NCBI RefSeq assembly: GCF_044891285.1
Contig: NZ_JAUIYO010000002.1
Coordinates: 248,001-312,000, forward strand
Source of the DNA: Pseudobacillus lumedeiriae
Lineage (GTDB): Bacteria > Bacillota > Bacilli > Bacillales > Domibacillaceae
Reading direction: 5' to 3'
DNA: 64,000 nt
The translations under genes and the position numbers were made by a program. This document shows positions 24,537 to 32,926 of this stretch, piece after piece. Under the pieces are notes generated by a model. It was given only the letters and a program-made list of their open reading frames with translations. It searched no databases and had not been told where the DNA came from. Every line of letters starts with the position of its first letter. Within the stretch, counting starts at the first letter, position 1.

Positions 24537-25640
24537 ATGAAAGGGAAAAAAGTCGTTGTCGTTGATGACTCGGCCTTTATGCGAAAGTTAATTACCGAGT
24601 TTTTATCTTCCCATCCTGAATTGGAAGTTGTAGCGACTGCGAGAAATGGAAAAGACGCGATTGGAAAAATTAAGAAGTTCAAACCGGCAGTCATTACAAT
24701 GGATGTAGAAATGCCCGAAATGGATGGTCTTGATGCTTTAAGCTATATTATGGAGCACATGCCTACTCCCATTGTCATGTTGTCAAGCTTAACAGGTGCG
24801 GGAGCCGAAACAACATTACAGGCAATGGAAAAAGGGGCGGTCGACTTCATTGAAAAGCCTTCTGGCACCATTTCGCTTGATTTGCACAAAGTCAAAGATG
24901 AACTGATCGGAAAAGTATTGGCTGCGAGCAAAGCCAACTTACGCTCTGTCCTGCCGTCTGTTCATCCTGCTTCCTGTACAGCAGAAGCTAGAGTTAACCA
25001 GCAACAGCAGCATCCAGAAATCAAGGTTCCTGCGTTCGGTAAAGGGAAAAAGAAGAAAAACGATAAAAGCATCGTTGTCATTGGTACTTCAACAGGAGGG
25101 CCGCGGGCGCTTCAGCAAGTGCTGACGAAGCTGCCGCAGGATACAAGCGCACCTATTCTTGTTGTCCAGCATATGCCTGCCGGATTTACAAAATCATTAG
25201 CTCAAAGACTAGATTCCATATCAGCCATTCACGTAAAAGAAGCTGAAGACGGAGAGATTTTGCAAAAAGGAACGGCTTATATTTGTCCAGGGAACTATCA
25301 TTTGAAAGTGAAAAAAGCCGGCGAAACGCTGATAGCGCATCTTGATCAGTCACCGCCTGTCAATGGGCACCGGCCTGCGGTTGATGTGATGTTCAAATCG
25401 GTTAGTCAACTAACAGATGTAGATAAAGTGGCTGTGATCATGACGGGAATGGGATCGGATGGGACAAACGGTCTCATTAAATTAAAAGAAACAAAGACAG
25501 AGAGCGTACAGGCGATCGCAGAATCGGAAGAATCATGTGTGGTGTTTGGGATGCCAAGAGCCGCTATTGCTACCCGTCTAGTTGATTGTACAGTTTCCGT
25601 AGAACGCATTGCTGAAAATATTTTAAAGTATATAAGATAG
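24537..25640 (+). CDS. cheB: Chemotaxis response regulator / methylesterase CheB
   Basis: CheB removes methyl groups from chemoreceptors and deamidates glutamines, giving adaptation. The 367-residue product has a receiver domain with phospho-acceptor Asp56 (TMDVEMPEMDG), a linker (about 130-170) and a C-terminal esterase. The esterase shows its serine in GTSTGGPRAL, histidine in VVQHMPAGF and aspartate in MTGMGSDGTNG. The ATG at 24537 follows GGCAGGGG; upstream in-frame codons lie inside flhG. Confidence 0.96.
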   Translation: MKGKKVVVVDDSAFMRKLITEFLSSHPELEVVATARNGKDAIGKIKKFKPAVITMDVEMPEMDGLDALSYIMEHMPTPIVMLSSLTGAGAETTLQAMEKGAVDFIEKPSGTISLDLHKVKDELIGKVLAASKANLRSVLPSVHPASCTAEARVNQQQQHPEIKVPAFGKGKKKKNDKSIVVIGTSTGGPRALQQVLTKLPQDTSAPILVVQHMPAGFTKSLAQRLDSISAIHVKEAEDGEILQKGTAYICPGNYHLKVKKAGETLIAHLDQSPPVNGHRPAVDVMFKSVSQLTDVDKVAVIMTGMGSDGTNGLIKLKETKTESVQAIAESEESCVVFGMPRAAIATRLVDCTVSVERIAENILKYIR

Positions 25641-25656
25641 AAAGGGCGAGTGGCTG

Positions 25657-27687
25657 ATGGAAGTGAATCAATATTTAGAAATTTTTATTGATGAAAGTAA
25701 AGAGCATCTGCAGGCCATCAATGAAAACTTATTGCTATTGGAGAAGACCCCTGAAGACCTTGCAATTGTCAATGAAATTTTCCGGTCTGCTCATACGTTA
25801 AAAGGAATGTCTGCGACGATGGGATATGAAGACTTAGCAAACTTAACTCACAAAATGGAGAATGTCCTTGATGCCATTCGCAACCACAAACTTCAAGTTT
25901 CCCCCGGTATTTTGGATGTGGTTTTCGCTTCCATTGATGATTTAGAAGCCATGGTAAATGACATTGCCTCCGGCGGCGAAGGAAAACGGGACGTAACGGA
26001 AGTTGTTGACAGGTTATTGAAAATTGAAAAGGGTGAAATGGTAAGTGAAGCACCTTCACCTATACAAGAGGATGCTGCTCCTTCCGGCGATTATGCGAGC
26101 GCTGAATATGACGAGTTTGAACGCACAGTGATTCAGCAGTCCAAAGAGCAAGGTTTTACTTGTTTTGAAATTGGCGTTGAATTGCGCAGCGACTGCGTCT
26201 TAAAAGCAGCCCGTGTGTTTATGGTGTTTGAAGTGTTGGAAAAGTGTGGAGAAGTGATTAAATCAACACCTTCCACGGAACAGCTGGAAGCAGAACAATT
26301 TGATGAGATGTTTACAGTAACGCTGATTACTCAGGAGCAGGCTTCGGATATTGAAGCCAAAGTGAAAAAAGTCTCTGAAGTGGAGCGTGTTACTGTTACG
26401 GAAGTCAGCCTGCAGCCATTGGAAGCAGAAGAGGCGGCGAAGGAAATAGCGGCAGCCCTTGCACCGGCCGTCGAACCTAAAAAAACAGAAAAAATAGAAA
26501 AAATAGAAGAGACAAAACAGAAGAAACAGCAAGCAGTTTCTAATAAAACTATCCGCGTAAATATTGAACGGCTTGATATTTTAATGAATTTATTTGAAGA
26601 ACTTGTGATTGATCGGGGCCGCCTTGAACAGATTGCGGGTGAATTAAATAATCCTGAGTTGAATGAAACGGTTGAAAGAATGTCAAGAATTTCAGGAGAT
26701 TTACAAGCGATTATTCTAAATATGCGCATGGTGCCGGTGGAGACTGTGTTTAATCGTTTTCCTCGTATGGTTCGCCAGCTTGCACGCGATTTAAATAAGC
26801 AAATTAAATTGGAAATTATAGGTGCAGAAACAGAGTTGGATCGGACAGTGATTGATGAAATCGGCGATCCGCTCGTTCATTTAATCAGGAACGCCATTGA
26901 TCACGGAATAGAAATGCCTGCAGACCGTAAAGCGAAAGGAAAATCGGAAGAGGGCACGGTGAAGCTAAAAGCTTATCACAGCGGCAATCATGTATTTATT
27001 GAAATTGAAGATGATGGAGCGGGAATTAACAAAGAAAAAGTACTGAACAAGGCATTGTCAAAAGGTATTGTGACAGAAGAGCAGGCTGGAACGATGTCAG
27101 ACAATCAAATTTACGAATTGATTTTAGCTTCCGGCTTTTCAACGGCTGATACGATATCTGATATTTCTGGCCGCGGTGTCGGGTTGGATGTCGTAAAAAC
27201 AACGATTGAATCTCTTGGCGGATCTATCGGCATTGAAGCAGGACAAGGAGCAGGGTCAGTCTTTTTAATTCAGCTGCCGCTGACATTATCTATTATTTCT
27301 GTCATGCTTGTAGAAATTGAAAAAGAAAAATATGCTATCCCGCTGTCCTCTATTATTGAAACGGCCATTGTGAAGAAAGAGGATGTCTTAAACGCCCATA
27401 CTCAACAAGTGATTGATTTCCGTGGGAAAATTGTACCACTCGTCTTTTTAGAACAAATATTCGAAGTGCCGAGAGAAAATCAAGGGGATGATTTTTATTC
27501 CATTGTGATTGTACGTAAAGGAGATAAAATGGCGGGCCTTGTTGTGGACTCCTTTATCGGTCAGCAGGAAGTCGTGTTGAAATCGCTCGGCAATTATTTA
27601 TCTAATGTGTTTGCTATCTCTGGCGCGACTATTCTTGGGGACGGACAAGTGGCTCTAATCGTCGACTGCAATGCTTTAATAAAATAA
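25657..27687 (+). CDS. cheA: Chemotaxis histidine kinase CheA
   Basis: CheA is the receptor-coupled kinase that phosphorylates CheY and CheB. The 676-residue protein has the HPt domain with His46 in RSAHTLKGMSA, a CheY-binding P2 domain (about 150-255), an Ala/Glu/Lys-rich linker, the dimerisation helices (about 290-350), an ATP-binding domain with LVHLIRNAIDHGIE, DDGAGI and SGRGVGLDVV, and a C-terminal CheW-like domain (about 540-676). It starts at an ATG shortly after the cheB stop. Confidence 0.97.
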   Translation: MEVNQYLEIFIDESKEHLQAINENLLLLEKTPEDLAIVNEIFRSAHTLKGMSATMGYEDLANLTHKMENVLDAIRNHKLQVSPGILDVVFASIDDLEAMVNDIASGGEGKRDVTEVVDRLLKIEKGEMVSEAPSPIQEDAAPSGDYASAEYDEFERTVIQQSKEQGFTCFEIGVELRSDCVLKAARVFMVFEVLEKCGEVIKSTPSTEQLEAEQFDEMFTVTLITQEQASDIEAKVKKVSEVERVTVTEVSLQPLEAEEAAKEIAAALAPAVEPKKTEKIEKIEETKQKKQQAVSNKTIRVNIERLDILMNLFEELVIDRGRLEQIAGELNNPELNETVERMSRISGDLQAIILNMRMVPVETVFNRFPRMVRQLARDLNKQIKLEIIGAETELDRTVIDEIGDPLVHLIRNAIDHGIEMPADRKAKGKSEEGTVKLKAYHSGNHVFIEIEDDGAGINKEKVLNKALSKGIVTEEQAGTMSDNQIYELILASGFSTADTISDISGRGVGLDVVKTTIESLGGSIGIEAGQGAGSVFLIQLPLTLSIISVMLVEIEKEKYAIPLSSIIETAIVKKEDVLNAHTQQVIDFRGKIVPLVFLEQIFEVPRENQGDDFYSIVIVRKGDKMAGLVVDSFIGQQEVVLKSLGNYLSNVFAISGATILGDGQVALIVDCNALIK

Positions 27688-27717
27688 TGAGCGGATGGGA
27701 AAAGGAGTGGAAAATAA

Positions 27718-28158
27718 ATGAGTGAAATAGCAGCAGCTCCGTCAATGATCAAAGTGATTGCTTTTCAATTAATGGATAAAGAATATGCATTCCCTGTCCA
27801 TCAGGTGCATTCGATTGAAAAGTTAATGCATATTACGCGTGTGCCCGGAACCGTCCCTTTTATTAGGGGTGTGATTAATCTTCGCGGGGTCGTTACTCCG
27901 ATTATTGATTTGCGTAAACGATTTGGCCTGCCGGAAGAAGAGTATGATGAGCAAACGAGAATTATTATTGCCTCTTCCGGTGATATCGAAGTCGGTCTTG
28001 TAGTAGATAGTGCCAATGACGTACTTGATATTCCAAAAGACACGATCGAACCTCAGCCGGACATTGCCGGTACAGTGGAAGCAGAATATATTACTGGTGT
28101 GGCAAAACTGGAGAAAAGGCTATTAATTTTATTAAATTTAGAAAGAGTTTTTAAGTAG
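27718..28158 (+). CDS. cheW: Chemotaxis coupling protein CheW
   Basis: CheW couples receptors to CheA in the signalling array. The 146-residue protein is a single CheW-like beta domain with the blocks FPVHQVHSIEKLMHITRVPG, FIRGVINLRGVVTPIIDLR and VGLVVDSANDVLDI. It has no second domain, which separates it from CheV. It follows cheA behind AAAGGAGTGG. Confidence 0.96.
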   Translation: MSEIAAAPSMIKVIAFQLMDKEYAFPVHQVHSIEKLMHITRVPGTVPFIRGVINLRGVVTPIIDLRKRFGLPEEEYDEQTRIIIASSGDIEVGLVVDSANDVLDIPKDTIEPQPDIAGTVEAEYITGVAKLEKRLLILLNLERVFK

Positions 28159-28171
28159 AGGCGGGAGTGAG

Positions 28172-28813
28172 ATGGATTACATAGAGAAACTCGGTACACT
28201 CCACTTAGATATTTTAAAAGAATTTGGAAATATCGGTGCCGGCCATGCTGCTACGGCACTCTCTACGTTGTTGGATAAAAAAATTGATATGAGAGTGCCG
28301 AGCGCTCGGATTGTGTCATTTAACGATATGATGGAAATGGCAGGCGGGTCGGAAGAGAGTGTAGTCGGTGTAAGCTTGAGAATTGAAGGAGAAGTAACCG
28401 GCAGTATGTTCTTTATTCTTTCTCTGCAGCAAGCGGAACGTTTCATTGGCGGTATGATCGGCAATGATGATTTTTCTTTTAAAGGAGAGGAAGAACAAAG
28501 CATGGGGCTGTCGGCTATGCAGGAGCTGGGGAATATTTTATCTGGATCCTACTTATCTGCGCTTGGGGACTTTACTCGTATGCAGATTTATCCTTCTGTT
28601 CCGGAACTTGCTATCGATATGTTTGGAGCTATTATTAGTTATGGACTTGTTGAGTCTTCTCAGTATGGAGATTATGCGATCGTCATTGAAACCATTTTGA
28701 AAGAACTGGATGCAGAACAAACGGATGAAATGAAAGGTCATTTCTTTTTGCTTCCTGATCCGTTATCGTTTGGTCCGATTTTCGAGGCGCTTGGGGTCGG
28801 ATTAAATGAGTAG
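28172..28813 (+). CDS. cheC: CheY-P phosphatase CheC
   Basis: CheC dephosphorylates CheY-P and binds CheD, which boosts its activity. The 213-residue protein holds two phosphatase signatures, KEFGNIGAGHAATAL near residue 16 and MQELGNILSGSYLSAL near residue 117, each with the expected Glu and Asn. Its last eight bases overlap cheD, consistent with production of the CheC-CheD pair. Confidence 0.95.
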   Translation: MDYIEKLGTLHLDILKEFGNIGAGHAATALSTLLDKKIDMRVPSARIVSFNDMMEMAGGSEESVVGVSLRIEGEVTGSMFFILSLQQAERFIGGMIGNDDFSFKGEEEQSMGLSAMQELGNILSGSYLSALGDFTRMQIYPSVPELAIDMFGAIISYGLVESSQYGDYAIVIETILKELDAEQTDEMKGHFFLLPDPLSFGPIFEALGVGLNE

Positions 28814-29303
28814 CACGAGCCAGGTTGTTAAAGTAGGGATTGCCGATATGAATATTGTTCGTTCGCCTGACATGATTCGTACGTCTGGACTTGGCTCTTG
28901 TGTTGGAGTGGTCATCTATGATGAGCGAATGACGGTCGCTGGCATGGTTCATGTCATGCTGCCGGATTCCAAGCTTGCTAAAACGGGGCATATCAATAAG
29001 GCGAAATATGCGGATACAGGGATCGCAGAATTAGCGGCACGTCTGAAAGCGGAAGGGGCACAATCATACAGATTGAGAGCCAAATTGGCCGGCGGTGCTC
29101 AGATGTTTCAATTTAATTCGCAAAATAGCTCATTTAAAATTGGCCCGAGAAATGTTGAAGCAGTCAAACAGGCGCTGCAAGCACACCGTATCCCTATTAT
29201 TGGAGAGGACGTGGGAGGAAGCAGCGGGCGTACGATCGAATTTGATCCCCATACTTGCCAGCTTCACATAAGGACAGTCAATAAGGGAAATCATACGATA
29301 TAA
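28806..29303 (+). CDS. cheD: Chemoreceptor glutamine deamidase CheD
   Basis: CheD deamidates receptor glutamines and cycles between receptors and CheC. The 165-residue product has the catalytic cysteine Cys32 in LGSCVGVVIYD and His49 in GMVHVMLPDS, with KLAGGAQMF and GRTIEFDP blocks downstream. It overlaps cheC by eight bases. A terminator-like hairpin follows its stop, before sigD. Confidence 0.95.
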   Translation: MSSTSQVVKVGIADMNIVRSPDMIRTSGLGSCVGVVIYDERMTVAGMVHVMLPDSKLAKTGHINKAKYADTGIAELAARLKAEGAQSYRLRAKLAGGAQMFQFNSQNSSFKIGPRNVEAVKQALQAHRIPIIGEDVGGSSGRTIEFDPHTCQLHIRTVNKGNHTI

Positions 29304-29310
29304 AAGAAGG

Positions 29311-29340
29311 AAAGGGACATGTCATTTTGTCCCTTTTTCT
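29311..29340 (+). terminator. Terminator-like hairpin between cheD and sigD
   Basis: AAAGGGACA (29311-29319) pairs perfectly with TGTCCCTTT (29328-29336) over an 8-base loop and continues into further T residues. It looks like an intrinsic terminator inside the operon, so sigD would depend on read-through or its own promoter. Confidence 0.75.
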
Positions 29341-29357
29341 ATATTGAAAAAATTTAT

Positions 29358-29387
29358 TTGCGTTCTGGCAGCACTTTTTTATAGAAT
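29358..29387 (+). promoter_or_regulatory. Weak candidate promoter for sigD
   Basis: TTGCGT (29358-29363) and TAGAAT (29382-29387) are 18 bases apart and lie just after the terminator-like hairpin. Both hexamers are imperfect matches to SigA consensus. The match is suggestive only. Confidence 0.3.
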
Positions 29388-29404
29388 ATGGAAGATAAAG
29401 AATA

Positions 29405-29445
29405 AACAGCCTGACCGTCTTTTTAGAAAAACTTCTCTGAGAAGT
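29405..29445. repeat. Half copy of the fla/che repeat and a 15-base palindrome before sigD
   Basis: AACAGCCTGA (29405-29414) equals the right end of repeat copy A, but no matching left end is present. Just downstream, ACTTCTC-T-GAGAAGT (29431-29445) is a perfect inverted repeat that ends before the sigD ribosome site GAGGAGG. It could be a small hairpin or an operator; nothing in the sequence decides. Confidence 0.35.
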
Positions 29446-29471
29446 CAATCCGAGGAGGAGAAATGTAAGCT

Positions 29472-30248
29472 ATGACCAAAACGAATAGGACTGAGGAACA
29501 AAAATTATGGGCTGCCTGGAAAGCATCAGAGGACCCAGCGGCGGGGAATCTGCTCGTAGAGAAATACATGCCGCTCGTATCCTTTCATGCGCAGCGTATC
29601 TCAGCAAGCCTTCCGAAAAGTGTGAACAAAGAAGATATTAAAAGTCTTGGGTTGATGGGGCTGTATGATGCGCTGAAAAAATTTGATCCGGCACGTGATT
29701 TGAAGTTTGATACATATGCTTCTTTTCGCATTCGCGGCGCTATTTTAGACGGTCTTCGGAAAGAAGACTGGCTGCCAAGGGGAACGAGAGAAAGGGCGAA
29801 AAAAATCGAAGCGAAGATGGAAGCGCTTGAACAAAAGTATCTTCGAAGAATAACGGCAGCTGAAGTGGCAGAACAGCTTGATATGACGGAAGAAGAAGTG
29901 CACCAGACGATGACAGAACATTTATTTTCCAATGTGTTATCCATGGATGAACAGGTACATGATCAAGAGGAGTCAGAGGGCAAGAGGTTCGTGTTAAAAG
30001 ATGAAAAAGCGGCTTTGCCAGAGGAAGTTCTCATTAAGAGCGAACTTGTTCAGGAGCTGACGAAGGAAATTTCCAAGTTGTCGGAAAAAGAACAACTTGT
30101 CTTGAGTTTATTTTATCACGAGGAGCTTACATTGACGGAGATTGGGGAAGTGATGAACCTTTCCACTTCGAGAATTTCACAAATTCATTCAAAAGCATTA
30201 TTTAAGCTGAGAAACCAACTCATTAAAATCAATGGCCGTGCATATTGA
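29472..30248 (+). CDS. sigD: RNA polymerase sigma factor SigD (sigma-28)
   Basis: SigD drives transcription of late flagellar, chemoreceptor and autolysin genes and is held by FlgM until the hook is complete. The 258-residue protein has region 2 (EKYMPLVSFHAQRI, then KFDTYASFRIRGAILDGLR), region 3 and region 4 with the helix-turn-helix LTLTEIGEVMNLSTSRISQIHS. The start is ATG after CGAGGAGG. It sits near the end of the fla/che cluster as in B. subtilis. Confidence 0.96.
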   Translation: MTKTNRTEEQKLWAAWKASEDPAAGNLLVEKYMPLVSFHAQRISASLPKSVNKEDIKSLGLMGLYDALKKFDPARDLKFDTYASFRIRGAILDGLRKEDWLPRGTRERAKKIEAKMEALEQKYLRRITAAEVAEQLDMTEEEVHQTMTEHLFSNVLSMDEQVHDQEESEGKRFVLKDEKAALPEEVLIKSELVQELTKEISKLSEKEQLVLSLFYHEELTLTEIGEVMNLSTSRISQIHSKALFKLRNQLIKINGRAY

Positions 30249-30284
30249 TCAAAAGCTCATAAACAAAATCAATTTTATACACTC

Positions 30285-30318
30285 TCAGGCTGATTAAAAT
30301 TGATTGTTAACAGTCTGA
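30285..30318 (+). repeat. Palindromic repeat, copy C (shortest form)
   Basis: A 34-base element between sigD and swrB, starting TCAGGCTGATT and ending TTAACAGTCTGA, with almost no centre. Its ends match those of copies A and B. As in copy A it is preceded by ACACTC within a few bases. It may form a small hairpin between the two genes. Confidence 0.5.
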
Positions 30319-30345
30319 AAAATGTTTCATTAGCAAGGAGATCCG

Positions 30346-30903
30346 ATGGTTATTCTATTTATATTTATTTCATTTGTGCTCAATGCAGTCTCTCTTTTTG
30401 CGATTGTCTTGCTGTTTACAAGGCAAAATCGTTTGTATGCTGTGAAAGATCAGCAGGAAAAGCTTGTAAAAGATATGGAGGAAATGATGGCTGCTTATTT
30501 GCTTGAAATGAAAGAAGAGAACGAGAGGTTTATGAAAGAGTTTTCTGGTGCTGGTCAACAAGGAACCGCTACGATAAAAAAGCCAGAAACAGCAGAGAAT
30601 CTAGAAATCCCTCTTCCGATAATGAGCAAACCCGAAGACAAGCCGGCGTCGATTACCGCTCCTTCCATGCAGCGAAACCGGGCGGCTAAAGTATACAATG
30701 CAAACAACAAAAAGCCCGCCGCTGTTCAGGCTGATCAGCTTCAAGAACCTGTTGTACCGCCGGCAGAGAAAGATCAGCTTCACAACATCTTTTCATTACA
30801 AGAGCAAGGTTTAAGTATCGAGGACATTGCCAAGAAATTGAATAAAGGAAAGACAGAAGTGGAATTGGCTTTGAAATTTGCCAGTGCTGGCAAAAATGGT
30901 TGA
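30346..30903 (+). CDS. swrB: Swarming motility protein SwrB (YlxL)
   Basis: SwrB is a membrane-anchored activator of flagellar type III export and SigD activity in B. subtilis. The 185-residue product has one N-terminal membrane helix (about 2-22) and a charged helical stretch (about 30-65). A Pro/Ala/Lys-rich linker follows, and then a C-terminal helix-turn-helix-like segment, LQEQGLSIEDIAKKLNKGKTE. Position directly after sigD supports the name. The rpsB promoter overlaps its stop codon. Confidence 0.88.
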   Translation: MVILFIFISFVLNAVSLFAIVLLFTRQNRLYAVKDQQEKLVKDMEEMMAAYLLEMKEENERFMKEFSGAGQQGTATIKKPETAENLEIPLPIMSKPEDKPASITAPSMQRNRAAKVYNANNKKPAAVQADQLQEPVVPPAEKDQLHNIFSLQEQGLSIEDIAKKLNKGKTEVELALKFASAGKNG

Positions 30904-30928
30904 TTGCATCGTCTAGCTATGGTATAGT
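30900..30928 (+). promoter_or_regulatory. SigA promoter of rpsB-tsf
   Basis: TTGATT (30900-30905) and TATAGT (30923-30928) are separated by the ideal 17 bases. The -35 overlaps the last codons of swrB, so the ribosomal operon starts exactly where fla/che ends. Confidence 0.7.
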
Positions 30929-30929
30929 T

Positions 30930-31052
30930 ACTAACGGTGTTATTACACACGCTCGCTGATTTGAACAGATGGTGCTGTCAAAAAGGCAGTTTCTGATCAG
31001 AAATGACGGGAGCGGAGGAAAAATTTAAAAACCATTTAGGAGGAAACAGAAC
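30930..31052 (+). promoter_or_regulatory. Structured 5' leader of rpsB
   Basis: About 115 bases separate the promoter from the rpsB start. Within them lies a perfect 14-base palindrome, TTTCTGATCAGAAA (30990-31003), preceded by a small CTGTC/GGCAG hairpin (about 30975-30989). Ribosomal-protein leaders are often autoregulatory, so S2 control is plausible. I do not recognise a named family here. Confidence 0.35.
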
Positions 31053-31793
31053 ATGTCAGTTATTTCAATGAAGCAGCTGCTTGAAGCTGGTGTCCATTTC
31101 GGTCATCAAACACGCCGCTGGAACCCAAAAATGAAGAAATATATTTTCCAGGAGCGTAACGGAATTTATATTATCGACCTTCAAAAAACAGTAAGAAAAG
31201 TAGAAGAAGCTTATAAATTTGTAAGAGAATTAGCTGAAAACGGCGGGAAAGTTCTTTTCGTCGGAACAAAAAAACAAGCTCAAGAGTCTGTAAAAGAAGA
31301 AGCTGAACGTTCAGGCATGTACTTCGTAAACCAACGCTGGTTAGGTGGTACACTAACGAACTTCTCAACTATTCAAAAACGTGTACAACGTTTAAAGAAT
31401 ATCGAAAAAATGGAAGAAGACGGCACATTTGACGTACTTCCTAAAAAAGAAGTTGTACAACTGAAAAAAGAACATGAACGCTTAGTGAAATTCCTTGGCG
31501 GAATTAGAGATATGAAAGGTCTTCCAGATGCACTATTCATTATCGATCCGCGTAAAGAGCGTATCGCTGTTGCGGAAGCACGCAAATTGAATATTCCGAT
31601 TGTTGGTATTGTTGATACGAACTGTGATCCAGATGAAATCGATTATGTTATCCCGGCAAACGATGATGCAATCCGCGCTGTTAAACTTTTAACAGGAAAA
31701 ATGGCAGATGCCATCCTTGAAGCAAAGCAAGGAGAAGAAACAGCGGAAGTAACAGAAGTAGAAGAAACACCAGAAGCAGCAGCAGCTGAGTAA
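31053..31793 (+). CDS. rpsB: 30S ribosomal protein S2
   Basis: S2 binds the 30S subunit late in assembly and helps position S1-like functions. The 246-residue protein has the S2 signatures MKQLLEAGVHFGHQTRRWNPKM near the start and ALFIIDPRKERIAVAEARKLNIPIVGIVDTN in the middle, with an acidic Glu/Ala-rich tail. The start is ATG behind TTTAGGAGG. A terminator follows before tsf. Confidence 0.98.
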   Translation: MSVISMKQLLEAGVHFGHQTRRWNPKMKKYIFQERNGIYIIDLQKTVRKVEEAYKFVRELAENGGKVLFVGTKKQAQESVKEEAERSGMYFVNQRWLGGTLTNFSTIQKRVQRLKNIEKMEEDGTFDVLPKKEVVQLKKEHERLVKFLGGIRDMKGLPDALFIIDPRKERIAVAEARKLNIPIVGIVDTNCDPDEIDYVIPANDDAIRAVKLLTGKMADAILEAKQGEETAEVTEVEETPEAAAAE

Positions 31794-31802
31794 GAATGAA
31801 TG

Positions 31803-31841
31803 AAAAGGTGATAAGTGGAATTTCTCTTATCACCTTTTTTT
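31803..31841 (+). terminator. Strong hairpin terminator between rpsB and tsf
   Basis: A perfect 13-bp stem, from AAAAGGTGATAAG (31803-31815) to CTTATCACCTTTT (31826-31838), with a 10-base loop and T tail. It probably reduces rather than abolishes tsf expression, since no good tsf promoter is visible in the short remaining gap. Confidence 0.85.
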
Positions 31842-31901
31842 AAAAGAGAAAAACAATATAGCGTATGAAGAAGCACATGACTTAAAGGAGGAACAACAAT
31901 T

Positions 31902-32783
31902 ATGGCAATTACTGCTCAAATGGTTAAAGAACTTCGTGAAAAAACTGGCGCTGGCATGATGGATTGTAAAAAAGCGCTGACAGAAACAGCCGGCGACATG
32001 GAGAAAGCAATTGATTACCTTCGTGAAAAAGGGATCGCAAAAGCTGCGAAAAAATCTGACCGTATTGCTGCAGAAGGGACAACTTTCATTAAAAGTGAAG
32101 GCAATACAGCTGTTATTTTAGAAGTGAACTCAGAAACTGATTTCGTAGCGAAAAACGAAGGTTTCCAAACGCTTGTAAAAGATATTGCTGACCATTTATT
32201 AGCAAATAAGCCTGCAAACGTGGAAGAAGCAGTTGAACAAAAAATGGAAAACGGCAGCACAGTAGGTGAATACATCAATGAAGCAATCGCTAAAATTGGT
32301 GAAAAGTTAACTCTTCGCCGTTTTGAAATTAAAACAAAAAGCGACAATGCTGCATTTGGAGAATACCTTCATATGGGCGGCCGCATTGGAGTTCTTACTG
32401 TTCTTGAGGGAACAACAGATGCAAGTGCAGCGAAAGATGTTGCAATGCACGCAGCAGCTTTAAAGCCTAAATACATCTCCCGTGATGCGGTTTCAGAAGA
32501 AGAAGTAGCCCGCGAGCGTGAAGTATTGACACAACAAGCTTTAAATGAAGGCAAACCTGAAAATATCGTAGCGAAAATGGTCGAAGGCCGCATTGGTAAA
32601 TTCTTTGAAGATATTTGTTTAGTAGACCAGGCTTTCGTTAAAAATCCAGATGAAAAAGTAGGTAAATTTGTTCAATCTAAAGGAGCAGAAGTAACGGAGC
32701 TTGTCCGTTATGAAGTGGGCGAAGGCCTTGAAAAGCGCCAAGACAACTTTGCTGAAGAAGTAATGAACCAAGTCAAAAAATAA
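31902..32783 (+). CDS. tsf: Translation elongation factor Ts
   Basis: EF-Ts recycles EF-Tu by releasing GDP. The 293-residue product has the UBA-like N-terminal domain (VKELREKTGAGMMDCKKAL) and the core signature EVNSETDFVAKNEGF, followed by the dimerisation and C-terminal subdomains (MHAAALKPKYISRDAV, GRIGKFFEDICLVDQ). The start is ATG after AAAGGAGG. It is followed by a hairpin without a clear T run before pyrH. Confidence 0.98.
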   Translation: MAITAQMVKELREKTGAGMMDCKKALTETAGDMEKAIDYLREKGIAKAAKKSDRIAAEGTTFIKSEGNTAVILEVNSETDFVAKNEGFQTLVKDIADHLLANKPANVEEAVEQKMENGSTVGEYINEAIAKIGEKLTLRRFEIKTKSDNAAFGEYLHMGGRIGVLTVLEGTTDASAAKDVAMHAAALKPKYISRDAVSEEEVAREREVLTQQALNEGKPENIVAKMVEGRIGKFFEDICLVDQAFVKNPDEKVGKFVQSKGAEVTELVRYEVGEGLEKRQDNFAEEVMNQVKK

Positions 32784-32823
32784 TTCTTTTCTATATCAAA
32801 TAGAAAGAAGTCGTTATGAAATA

Positions 32824-32856
32824 GAAATCCCTTACCGGCTGTTGGTGAGGGATTTC
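32824..32856 (+). other. Hairpin between tsf and pyrH lacking a T tract
   Basis: GAAATCCCTTACC (32824-32836) pairs with GGTGAGGGATTTC (32844-32856) as a 13-bp stem with one G-U pair and a 7-base loop. It is followed by CATATAGAG rather than a run of T, so intrinsic termination would be weak. It may be a processing or stabilising hairpin, or a factor-assisted terminator. Confidence 0.6.
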
Positions 32857-32926
32857 ATATAGAGTTTAACAATTTTTTAGGAAATTAAGGTTGAGCAAAC
32901 CAACAACCATACATACGGAGGTTTAC

